DNA from: Antrodiella citrinella
Lineage: Eukaryota; Basidiomycota; Agaricomycetes; Polyporales; Steccherinaceae
DNA: 64,000 nt
NCBI GenBank assembly: GCA_004802725.1
Contig: SGPM01000033.1
Location: 1 to 64,000, forward strand
Direction of reading: 5' to 3'
Part shown: piece after piece, positions 35,600 through 46,800 of the stretch
Layout: the number at the start of each line of letters is the position of its first letter
Numbering within the stretch: position 1 is the first letter of the stretch
Notes under the pieces: model-generated
The model's input: the letters and a program-made list of their open reading frames with translations, nothing else
Told to the model about the DNA's origin: nothing
Database searches by the model: none
Program-made: the position numbers and the translations under genes

Positions 35600-36274
35600 C
35601 ACACGGCCCTCTATTGAGCTATCGTACCAGTTTGTCAATGTCCTCGCACTCCAACGCAAAGGCTGAAAACGAGTGACTTACTTGAGTCTAGAACCAGGAG
35701 GTCCTTGCAGGGAAGGGACTTCGTTGTCGAACAGGTGCGTAGTCTGCTCATCAGCTCACGTATATACGTGCTCAATCCCGCCAGAACGAAGTCAATTCTG
35801 TCTTCCGCTTCGACTTCAGCGAGATCTGCTGGAACCCGCTACAAATGAGGGAGAGAACGCAACTTCCTCCGTCCGTCATAAGCAACAAGACTACCTGACA
35901 CACCGTTCGAGGGCACCATTCGGCAGTACTCTTTTGACACGTAGAAGATCTAGCAGCGTCCTGTTGTGTTCTTCAAAACTTCCGTTCAAAAAGAAAAAGG
36001 TCAAGAGCCACCTGCGTGTCGAAGGAGCTCTCATCAGCAGCTATGCCTTGACTGGTACCTTGGCTGTTGAAACAGAGACCTGCGTCCGGAAACGATTGAT
36101 GATTTATTGGCAAAGCTGTCCACAATTATCATAAATTGAAGAATCCGGCCCGGTATGTTATGCGGAAGCATGAAAGGTGAGGGTATCATTCTAATCAAAA
36201 AGGTTCCAGTAGGTATACGCTACCAAGATGTTTGATAACTGATGAAAGCCCAAGTTGGTTGACAGAGGTACGCT
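35600..36274. other. No supported gene
   Basis: A 153-codon plus-strand frame at 35673-36134 has no recognisable domain. A short stretch reading NEVNSVFRFDFSEICWNP after a CCCGCCAG acceptor looks protein-like but cannot be extended. Probably more duplicated debris. Confidence 0.4.
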
Positions 36275-37624
36275 TCATGAAATCCTGAACAGCGACCACC
36301 ACTGCCGCGTCCTGTTTTGCGGAGTCATCCTTCGGAACTCGACAAACTCGCGAAGAGCTGTGCCTGTGTCCATGCTCTTCATCCGGTCAAGCAATTCCTC
36401 CAGGCCCTTGATGTGGTTCAGGATCTGTAAGCACCAGCCGGCGAACCCACTGTCATCAGCGCTTTCCTTGTAGTACGGCATAAATAACGCACTGTCCAGT
36501 AGGGTCTGAAGCCATTGATGAAGTGGTTCAAATCGTACCTCATGCCCTCCGTCATAGCACCCTGGAGGGGACCAATGGTGGGCACGCCGGCCGCCGAAGT
36601 GTCAGTGAGGTCGGTGTCGTGTCGATCGCAGCCGCGCAAATGGCCAAAGTAGTAAGCAACATTGCAGTTGTTCCGTTCGATGTGTTCCGCGTCCTCCAAG
36701 CTACCATCGGGGGGGTCTGTGGATGAAAACAGGATGAAAACCTTTTGTGTACATCTTCTTCGCATCCATTTGCATAGGATCCCAATTCGTACTCCATGTC
36801 TCTGATAAATTGACGCAGAAACGGCAACGTCGGCAAATAATCGCATTCCAATTCCTCCGCAGGCTTAGGAGGGAACCTGTCGTAGTAAGATCAATACCGC
36901 AGGCGTCACTCTTCTGAAATGAAAGATCTCACACGTGAGATACGCCATGAGTGTGGAAGAAGTAAAGTCCCTGGGTACATAAACCATCGTCAGTGAACGA
37001 CAATGAAGCGCTGGCACTTCTTACGCACCTCTAAAACTTGTTCCAGGTATCCCATGATCTCGCCTGCAAGACGGAACGGGGGATCCTTGATTGGACGGAG
37101 GTATGGTGTGACAATGAAAGTGACGCTGGGATCGTCTGGTTTCAGGAAGTGGTCGAGTACAGGAACAGAGTGGTTGTATGGGTTGGCGCGCATTTCAAGC
37201 GTTGAGAACTCGAGCAAGAGGTTGACCTCTTGCGAGTCGGTCTCCATTCGTTTGATCATGAAAAGATCTCCATAGTGGTCCCGAGGGTCGATTGAATCCT
37301 CCATAGACTGACTCGAAGGTGAGTTGAACATCAAGTTCGGACGTTCAGGGTAAATCAGCGGTGACGTACATAGTAGCTTGGCTCCCAAAGTGCATCTTCG
37401 TATTCTTGCCGGAAGAGCTTGTTTGCGCGATCCTTGTCTTGGACATCGACATTGGCTTGCCAGGACGGGGTCCATCCTGGACGAAGACGAGGTCGTAGGA
37501 TGTACCCCTTGGAGGCGAAGAAGTCATAGAGCGCTCTCCAGTACTGCTCAGCGGAATTACCCACTTCGGCTGAACTTGCAATCCAGCGAGCATCTTGCAT
37601 AATCATGCTATAATAGGGGTCCAT
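36275..37624 (-). CDS. Fungal protein-kinase-like protein, copy 1, possibly inactive
   Basis: Belongs to a mushroom-expanded kinase-like family. Start at 37624. Exon 1 carries YILRPRLRPGWTPSW, and exon 2 (after GTACGT ... GTCAG) carries IDPRDHYGDLFMIKRMETDS, SVPVLDHFLKPDDPSVTF and TFIVTPYLRPIKDPPF, that is, the N-lobe and hinge. A further exon encodes GLYFFHTHGVSH, where active members continue into the HRD catalytic loop. Here I cannot find HRD. MQMDAKKMYTKGFHPV and the C-lobe-like ILNHIKGLEELLDRMKSMD follow. No DFG is seen either. Two frames are open through 36560-36850, so the splice model there is uncertain. It is either a pseudokinase or a decaying gene. A truncated relative lies at 60940-61822. 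Confidence 0.55.
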
Positions 37625-38740
37625 GGTGCGGGTAATGGAGTCACAGATGAAGAGGGGTGGTGGTGTGTGTGTAGGATGTACGAAAAATACAGACTTCTTG
37701 AAGGCTTTCTCAGGATCGCGGCATGATGTATTTGTACTTGTTGATCAAGAGCCTCTACGAGGCACCGGAAGCGGAACAGACTTGAGTCCACTTGATTTCC
37801 TGTGCAGTTACCATGGTTGCACCAACCACCCGAAACGATGGCCGGTCATACGCAGTATGGAGCTACTGCAACAAAGGATACGCATCTAGTCGCATCATAG
37901 TCGAGTGATAGGAGTGTTGTTCGGATTGGATATGTTGGTGAGAAGAGTTGGACGCGGGCCGATCGAGGTACGCTGAGTAGCTGGGGTCGTCATAAATGAC
38001 GGGGAGCTCCAACGAGGTGCGTAGAATGCGAGCGATGGAGGGATCGTCAAGAATGATACAATCGAGGGGAGATCAAATGTCCCCAACATACATGAGACGA
38101 ATGTCCTCCCCACACTCCCAAAAGTTGCACATCCGCTTCGTTCCCCTGTCAAACCTCCTTTGCATGCCTTCTAGCTGGGTCAACGACAACGACGACAAAG
38201 ACTTAGCCCATGACCATCTCGTCGAGACACGCAACCATCGCTTCATGTCTTTCATGTCCTCTCACAACGACCCCAACGACAACACCGTCTTTGCGGGATG
38301 CAGTTCGTTCTCGGATCCGGGCCACTCGAGCGTGTTTCGTACCGTGTCTACTTCATATCAGGTCCAAACTTCTACCTTATCGTCGCAGCAACACACTCTT
38401 CTTGCTGGACAGGCCCCACACACACGTGAGTCTTCTTTTCTGTTGCTTGCAGTCCTTCCCTCTCCCACACATTCAGTCCCGACGCAAGAATAGTGTATCG
38501 TGCTTATTCTTCTGCACGCAACGTCCGACTATTCCAACCATTTTCCGACCGGTACCAGGATGCTACCGAGGAAAAAGAACGTTATTTGCATTCTGGTTGT
38601 GGAGAGTGACACACACGCTATGCGTGGGTATTGATAGATTTGTATCGGCCTTTGCCATGAGGACAAGAACTGCATCCTACATTCTCATTTCTCCGTCCCC
38701 TTCCTCGCGCTGACAACAGTACTAGTAATTGGCCACGCAG
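37625..38740. other. Intergenic region
   Basis: Between divergent genes. Probably holds the first non-coding or short coding exon of the DH-domain gene, since its first traced exon starts after an acceptor (CCACGCAG at 38740). Open frames at 37996-38493 and 38210-38713 have no recognisable domain. Confidence 0.4.
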
Positions 38741-41700
38741 GTTCAGCACACACCGAAACAGACGACGTCCTCGAAGACGCCGAGCGGGAGGACGGCCCTC
38801 CCTCCGAGCTTCGCTTTTCCTCCTCATCTTCCTCGACGCTCCCTCCCGTCGTCCCTCCAAAACGCACCGCATCTCTTCCCCAACACCGTGCCACCACTGC
38901 TCAGAGATCCAGGTCAATATCCATTGTCACTCCCGGCCAGCCATTGCACGACTGCAGTGTCTCGGAACCGGGTCACGGTCAGGCCTCGTCGTACACGAGG
39001 TATTACCATGCACCAGCCCCAAAACCGTTCTCGATACGCCCGAACCCGTCTTCTAACAGTCCAACTACTCTCGAAACCAGAATGTTCCGATTTCGCCATC
39101 GTACTCACCTGTCACAGGTGAGCATGAGCAGCACCGACCACCGGACCTCGCCCTCCACAGAGCACTTCGCCCTGTCGACGGACAGTGCCGCGCAGTCGCA
39201 GTATTACCATCAGCATCTGTACCGCTCGTCGACTGTGCTCTCCGTGGCGTCCAAGGCATCAGCATCACGCAACAAGCTTCGGAAACCCCCGCCCGCCGGG
39301 CACGTAAGTTCGACTTCCATATCGGACGCAGGACCCCCACAGGGGATTCTCAGGTCGTCCAGGAGCGTAATGGAAGTGGATCTGACCCACTCACCGCCCG
39401 ATTCAGTAGCAGCACGGACAATGCGGAAAACTGCTCAACGACGGAGGGCGGACTCGGAGATGGGATACCTCAGTGAGAGCGAGCGGAGGATGTGTGTGAG
39501 CGAGTCGGGACATGGAGCTGATGGGTTTCCTTCCTTTACGTCGTCACAGCTTCTCAACGTCTCCCCTGATGAATCTCACACCACCAACACCAACACGCCT
39601 TCCCGTCAGCCAACACTGTCTTCGACGGACTCGAGTGGTAGCAGTCATTTTCGCCGCCACGATCACAGTCCCGAGCGGGGCCGACGACCCCGCCAATATA
39701 CCCTGCGTAGTTCGTCTACGATACATACGGGAAGCACACATACGTCCTTGTCATCGGGTGTGTCATTGTCCACTGCGCCGACCAGCATGAGTCTGCACGA
39801 TATGAGCTCATCGGACTGGGCGGGGAAGTTGGCCGTGGAGGAGATGCAAAGGATCCCGGAAGTGAAGGGGAGAGTGAGAAGTCATAGCGCGCCCAGGAAG
39901 TTGGTCAAGAAACGTCATCAGCAGTCTGGGTCTACAACTGCGAGCTTGCGCTCCCCTCCGCCTCCAGTTCCCAAGCTGCCTTCGTCCGTGCCAACCTCTC
40001 CACATACGCAGACGAATGAGAAAGTGAAGCCCGTGAAGAGGAGTAAGAGCATTTTAGGGTTGTTTGGGCGGAGCAAGTCCAAGAGCAGAAAAGGCAGTCT
40101 AGAAGAGCCAAGAAGTGCGTTCAAGGAGCTGCCCCATCTGAGAGTCATGGAACCATTATGGGTAGGACTCGGATCTGAGCAGGTGAGTCCCCACTTCCCT
40201 CCTCACAAGCACATTGATTGAACGTTCTCTGCAGCTCCCGAACCCGAACGTCTCTCCAATGTCGTACTACACGTCCCCCACCTCGATGTTCATGTCCCCG
40301 CCCTCCTCTCCGCCCTCGTCATTCTTCACATACACAGACCCGCGCTCGCCGCCAGTTCCGTATTCGCTGCCTTCGTCGCCGACACAGCCAGGACAAGCAT
40401 CGTCGCGTCCGACGTACCGCCGCACGTCGACTCAGGCTCTGGAGAACCTCGCCATGACAGACCCACACGCCTTATCCAGCTCCGCAGTTGCAGAGCTCAC
40501 AAGCCGACTCAGTATGGTCGGGCAGGGGTTGGAAGACTGGGAGCGGTACGGTGTGGAGCCTAGCCGGGACGTGGACGGATTCGACCCCTACTCCAGAACT
40601 CTACAGGAGGGTGGTGGTGAGGTGAAGGCGACTCCGAGGCCGGGGAGGGAGAAGAGGCACCTGTATAGGGAGGACGCGGTTGGGGAGACGATGCGGAGGT
40701 GGACGTTGGCGATGACGGACGTCCCTGATGAGGTGCTTTTAGATGAGCTGGAGAGGTTGAGGAGAGGGGAAGGTGCGCCGCTTAGAGAGGGGGGTGCTCT
40801 GTTTTCGAAGAGCGTTCAAGACGATGAGAAGATGCTTGAGTTCGGGATGAGTACGCGGCAGGTGAAGGTGAAGAGCATGAGCGGACATGAGTTCGTGTAC
40901 GGCGGGCCTCCTAAACGGAAAGGTAAGTTCGACATCGGGGGTGTCGAAGACGAGGAGGAGGAGGATGAAAGCGAGGACGACGCGTGCAGTGTCGACTCGT
41001 CCTCCAGCAGCGGACATCACCATCTGCAATACACGCAAGAGCCCTCTCACATGATCACCTCGTCCGACTCAGACTGGACGACCGCACGCCGCGCGCTGCT
41101 CTGCTGCCGCGACATTATTCGCACCGAACGCTCCTACCTCGCCCTCCTACACCAGCTCACCGCCCTTGCTTACCCCTCTTCTGCTTCCACGTCCTCCACT
41201 TCGCACGCCCCGCTGACGACGCGCACGCGGAGCCTGATATACACATACCTCCCCGACCTCGTATGCGCCTCCGAGGCGTTCCTCGCGCGGCTGGAGGACG
41301 ACCCGAGCGCGTGGGGCGTGAGCACCGCGCTGATCGGGTGTGAGGAGGAGATGGAGGGGGCGTTGGTGCGGTGGTGCGGCGTCGTTGGCGAACTCTTCGC
41401 TTTCAGCTCTCCGCCGCCCGAGAGCACGAGCACGGGTGTGAGGAGTCGCGTGGGGTCCGCGGTGGGCTTTGGGCTGAGGGGGAGGAGCAAGAGCGGTGTG
41501 GGTGTCGGGGAGATGGAGGTGGAGAGTGTGTATCGACGTCGACGTCGCGCGATGTCGTGGTACGACGGCCCTGTCTCGCCCTCTCCCACCATCCCCGCCC
41601 GTCCACAGACAGGCCTGTTCACCGTCGCCCTGGGCTCGGGCCTCGCGTTTGGACTCTCCCCGCCGAAGCAGCCATATGCGTCCCTCGCGGAGGGGAAGCA

Positions 41701-42125
41701 GAGCGGGACGCTGTCGAGGACGCTGAAGTCATGGAAGCGCAAGTCGGGGATGTCGCAGAGCGCGAGCAGCTTGCCGGCGTTTGTGCAGAGCTGGGAGAAG
41801 GAGAAGGAGAAGTCCCAGAAGGGTGGAAGAGGGGTCGGGAGTGGTGGTGGGGGGAAGAAGGTGGCTTCTGTGCGTGAGCTTGCGATTCAGCCGACGCAGC
41901 GGGTGACGCGGTATGTGCTGCAGTTCCGAGGTCAGTCTGACCAGGTTTTATGTTGTTTTTTGTGCGTGGTTGCTAATGGTGTGTGGGTTTCGTGTAGATC
42001 TTTTGAAGTACACCCCTGCGTCGAGTCCGTCTAAGGCCTTGGTGGAGAGGGCGCTCGAGGCGGCGTTGAGGATCGCACAGAGGTGCGATCGTGCTCAGGA
42101 CAACTCTGCGTTCTTGAGGTCCTAA
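38741..42125 (+). CDS. RhoGEF-like protein with interrupted DH domain
   Basis: Predicted activator of Rho-type GTPases, about 1,080 residues as traced. Coding begins after an acceptor at 38740, and the initiator exon was not found. The first about 750 residues are low complexity, rich in Ser, Pro and Thr with basic patches (KPVKRSKSILGLFGRSKSK). Introns at about 40183-40233 and 41931-41998 are in phase. The C-terminal DH domain starts DWTTARRALLCCRDIIRTER (region CR1). After LIYTYLPDLVCASEAFLARL a Ser/Gly/Lys insert of about 150 residues separates CR1/CR2 from the CR3 helix, VRELAIQPTQRVTRYVLQF then RDLLKYTPASSP. No PH domain follows: the protein stops at NSAFLRS. A fungal DH protein without PH is unusual but the CR3 motif is unmistakable. 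Confidence 0.75.
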
Positions 42126-42656
42126 TCCAATCCCCTGGTTTGTTCACCCTCACCCTCACCCACATGTCATTGTATATGCATCTTATTGCTTTGTATATCG
42201 CTGTCGTCTTATCCCCCATTTATCGCATTCGGTTCTTGCATCCCCTTCATCTGTCCGTTCATTCACACATTATTCTTCATTCATTCATTCATTCATACAT
42301 GATCCATAATTCACGATGTTCACTACTTAATGTATTTTATGGTTTGGTTAGACAACTTGTTGTATTAGCGTTCTCCTTTGAATCTGATGTTGCTAGATGT
42401 TGTTTGAGTGTAAGATGCAGATGCAAAGTCTGTTGTTGCTGTTGCTGTGGTTCGGTGGGTTCTTTCACGCCGTCCAGTCTGTTGATGGTGCATTCCCAAC
42501 AACAAAGCTTTACTCTGAGTTGTGTACTGAATCGTGATTCTGTCGAGGAATGAGCACATCCCAAGGGTTGTCATAGATCTTCGAAGTTGCAGACAAGCAG
42601 ATAGCTCAACGTGGAACTTCTGGTGTGCGGATTGTAAACCAACATGTATTGTTACA
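42126..42656. other. Convergent 3' region
   Basis: Between two convergent genes. Contains an (ATTC)n array near 42275-42298 and a CTG/TTG-rich stretch near 42430-42450. No gene is seen. Confidence 0.5.
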
Positions 42657-43611
42657 TCAATATAATACATCGTAGAGATGAGCATCCCTCTCCTTAGCTG
42701 AGGACGTCAGGCAGATCAGTATAGTAGCAGCTAGACAATGACGAAAATTGACACACCTTTCTTGCTCTTGAAAACGTGTGATACAACCCAGACAACACCC
42801 TTCCACACCATTCGTCGTCATGACTATCTCGCCCTCCTGCACGTCCTCCAGGCCAAGCTCTCCCTCGCTCGCTTCCTCCCACTGTCCCTGCTCAATCATG
42901 TACCGCCTGACCACGCCGGGCAAGCAGCCAGTAGACACATGCGGGGTGACCCACCGTCCGTCGCGTTTGAAGGCGATGTTCCGGATGGACGTCTCCATGA
43001 GGAGACCTTCCGGAGTGAAGAGCAGGACGTCGATGTGCGCGTCCGAAGGTGTGGGCGCAGGCGAGAGGCGGACGCGAGCGCGAGCGGCGTTGTAGTGCGC
43101 CCGGTGTGTGGTTTTGGTGCGAGTGAACAGGAAGGCAGGGGTCGGTGCGGTGTCGAGGTAGATAGTCCGGATGTCGGTTGGGTCGTCGCTGGGTGTGAGG
43201 AGATCGCGAGGTACCGCAGGACGGGGCAGGACGGTCGCTGTTGCGGAGAGGGACCCGTCTTGACCGAGGAGAACGCGCATCTTGATATTGAGAGAGGAAT
43301 CAAGCACGAGAGGTGGCGGCAGGTTTGAGAATGAGAGAAAACTGCACCTTGTACGCAGCCTCGCTAACGCCGCCAGCATTCCGCACAGCAGTCTCGCAGA
43401 CAGTGGACAGCGATTCAGCTGTGATTTTGTTGATAGATTGTGTCCATCCGTGTTGTTCTGCTGCCACTGCCAGACGGTCGACGTGGTACGATAGCAGCAT
43501 GACTGGAGTGGGTACGCCCTTGTTGGCGCGAGTGTTCCAGTCGACGTCCAAGAGTGTGGGGTCGTATCGTGCGGATGTGAGCAGCATCACTGCGCCGGAG
43601 TTCGTGCTCAT
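42657..43611 (-). CDS. Class IV PLP enzyme, aminodeoxychorismate-lyase-like
   Basis: Fold-type IV pyridoxal-phosphate enzyme, most like 4-amino-4-deoxychorismate lyase, which releases p-aminobenzoate for folate. The start at 43611 (MSTNSGAVMLLTSARYDP) is followed by VMLLSYHVDRLAVAAEQHGW. An intron near 43290-43340 joins to MRVLLGQDGSLSATA. The PLP lysine is in FTRTKTTHRAHYNAARARV. The Glu that binds the pyridine nitrogen is in GLLMETSIRNIAFKRDG. The loop TPHVSTGCLPGVVRRYMIE is characteristic of the class. The C-terminus EIVMTTNGVEGCCLGCITRF fits the final strand, after which about 30 residues are unusual and may reflect a missed intron. A branched-chain or D-amino-acid aminotransferase role is less likely given the short length. 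Confidence 0.8.
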
Positions 43612-43804
43612 CGTTCCCGACTGCGGCGACGACGCGACAAGGAACAGGCAGACTGAGAAACTCACTGCAGGGATCTAGCACGTGGCAAGCGATAGCGCCT
43701 TCCCGATCGGGGCAAGCTATAAGCGGCGCAGTACGTAACCCTAATACAGTGTCTTTCAGTTCTCCCCACCACCACCACAGTCGTCGTCGTCGTCGCTCGC
43801 AACG

Positions 43805-46800
43805 ATGTTCGCCGTCAAGGCCACCTATCGCGGCGAGACCCGCAAGTTTACCTTCGAGGCGCCTTCGTTTCCGTCGTATCAGGAGTTGTACACCCAGGTA
43901 GGTCCTCGGTTCAGTCGCGCTCGTCGTCGTCGTCATTATATACGCCGCTTATCGCCCGCGTACCCCCTATAGCTCTACAGGGTCTTCCCCATCCACAACC
44001 CGTATTATCTGTCCAAACTCATGTTCTCGCCTACTTCGAGCACGGCTGCCAGTCGTATCCTCATTGGTAAGGAGGCCCATTCAGCGGAAGAGTACGAGAA
44101 GCACATCGCACCCTATCAGGGGCGTGCATGGCCCAATGCCGTTCTCAGGTTCTCTGTTTTCGATGAGAACCGCCACAAGGCTCCCAACTCCATTGTCTCC
44201 ACCAGCAGCACCGACGTCTCCATGACTGCGGAAAGTACCACCGCCTCTGTCGATTCGGGCGCTAGCATGACTTCCAACACATCGTCTGCTACCGTCGTTC
44301 CCGGTGTCAGCGAAGAGGACCGATTCAGGCGGTTCACGGAGCGCAAGCAGGTCGTTGAACGTCTCCGGGAGAAGATGGCTAACCGTCCGCGGCCTGAGTC
44401 GATGGACTTCATGGCGGCCGAGTCCATCATCGCAGAAGGCTCTCGCCCCTCGATGCATGTGCCTGATGACGCCACTTCAGATGCTCAAGGTGTGTACAGA
44501 CCTCTGCCTGTCTTGCCAAAGAACAATGGCAACGAGAAGGTTGCGAGCGTCAAAGAGGCGTCTCCTCCTCCGCAGTCGGCCCCTGTCAGCGAATCGCAGT
44601 CACTTGGCGGTCGCTCGCGTCGTCTTCCTGCCTTCCTCGAGCCACGTCCGCACTCTTTTGTTTCTTCTTCACCTTTCGGCCGTCCTCCTCTTGTCGTACC
44701 GCCTCCTCCTATCATATTCTCTTCGTCATCAAAGAGCTCGTCACCCAAGCGATCTCCTCAGGCGTCCGCTCAGGCTGCACACGACGCGGTGGATTTAAAG
44801 CAAGACCTGTCAGAAATGAAGGAAATGCTTGTAGATATTCTCGGTCGTGTCAAGAACTCAGCTTCAGCCTCCTCGTCCACTACGCACTCTCCTGCTGGTC
44901 CTATCCCTACTGTGAACATACCAGTATGGCCATCTTGCACTCGTGCACCCCAAGTCTCGGAGACATCGTATAAGCCGTCGTATATCGTGCCACCTCCACC
45001 TCCCATTCCCACGTCGATTGCAACCCCGCAGACACATAGCCATATCACGTGTGACGGCTGCGAGACGAAGAACATCTTTGGCACCAGATTTAAGTGTTTG
45101 GATTGCGAAGGTGCGCACGCTCACCGTCATGACGGCACGTTTCGATACTGACCCGGATACAGATTACGACCTTTGCTCCGTCTGTGTTTCTTCACCGACC
45201 ATCCGTCAGACACATGATGCGGGTCACTGCTTCTGGCCAATCGATAAGCCAGATGATAAGACCGCCTATGAAGCTGCTCGGAAGTCTATGCTACACAGCC
45301 GAGGGCTCGAGAAGCAAGCGACGACAGGAGAGGCTCACGCGTATATCACTTGTGATGTCTGCCGTGCACATGACTTCAGTGGCATTCGCTTCAAGTGCCT
45401 TGAGTGTGACGGTAGGTACTTGAATTTGACTATTTCAACATTGTACTCATCGGGTTTGCTGTTTAGATTATGATATGTGCGAGAAGTGCATGTGGACTTC
45501 GGCAGGGGCATCTTCCCATCCTCCTCACGCGTTCTTCCCAATTGAAGAACCCGCCAACTTTGTGGCTTACGGACGGGCTAGGCAGCAGCGTGACGCGCTG
45601 ATGAGAAGAAGCTGCTCTTCTTCCCCTAACGTTGTCTCTGAATCTAGCAAGATTCACAACGGGATCACCTGCGATGCATGCCAGAAACGTCCCATCACCG
45701 GCGTACGGTTCAAGTGCTTCCAATGTACAGGTACGGGATGATATTCAGTTTCTCCGTGAATTGTTTTGCTCATTTTTGTGTAGACTACGATCTTTGCCGT
45801 TCGTGTTTGTCGGACCCATCTGTCTTGGAGAAGCACGACGTGGACCACAAATTCTGGCCTATCAACGAACCGGATGATCTCAACACATATCGTTCAGTTC
45901 AGTCCAGATTGGCAGAATTCCAGCGGCCCGTCCATGACTACATCTATTGCGACGGTTGTGACGCCACCATCGTTGGTGTCAGACACAAGTGTTTGGATTG
46001 CGATGGTGAGTCTTTCGCTCTCGAATTACGAGTTCCTGAGCTTAGTTCTGCCGCAGATTATGATCTATGCACCTACTGCCTATCAGACCCTGAACAGCGC
46101 AGCATGCATTCGCTCATGCATTCCTTCTTCCCGATCACCGTTCCCGAAGACAAGACCGGTTACTATCGCGTCCGCGATATGCGCAACACACTTCCGTCTA
46201 TTCATCCGGAACCGTCTCAGGAAGCTGCTGAATTCCCTCGCGTCCACGATAACGTTCGCTGCGATGCGTGCTCATCCACCATCATTGGGATGCGACACAA
46301 GTGCCTGGATTGTCCTGACTATGATTTGTGCCAGAACTGCGTAAATGTCGGTGCAAAGGAGGCTCACAACCCCTTCCATCCATTCTTTGAGATCGAAGAC
46401 CCAGGCGACTTCGTTCATACTGTATTCAGTGGTAATGGCGAGAGAGTGCCGTCTGCAGCTCGCCCGGAGACTCGTCCTACCCCCGTCGTTGATGAGGCGC
46501 CTCCTGCCGTTCCGACTGCAGATGCCGCACGTGTTGCTCACAACGCGACTTGCAATCTCTGCGATTCTCGGATCCACGGCGACAGGTTCAAGTGTCTCAA
46601 TTGCCCTGACTTTGATACGTGCGAGTCTTGCTTCACGTATGTTTTCTTTTTCCCATCTTTGTTCTAGGAGCAATCACTGATCTTCCGTTTTCGACAGTAT
46701 CACTCCTGTGCACCATCCTGGCCACGGCTTTGTCAAGGTGCCTAATAGCGATGTTCTGATTGTGAGTATATGTCAATGTTTGACATCTCGAATGACACTG

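Noticed and set aside
35673..36134. 153-codon plus-strand frame after the GOS1 remnant
   Set aside because: Composition and lack of homology signals suggest chance. It lies in rearranged debris.
41170..41877. Long antisense and alternate-frame ORFs over the DH-domain gene (up to 190 codons)
   Set aside because: They arise from GC-rich low-complexity coding sequence on the plus strand and show no domains.
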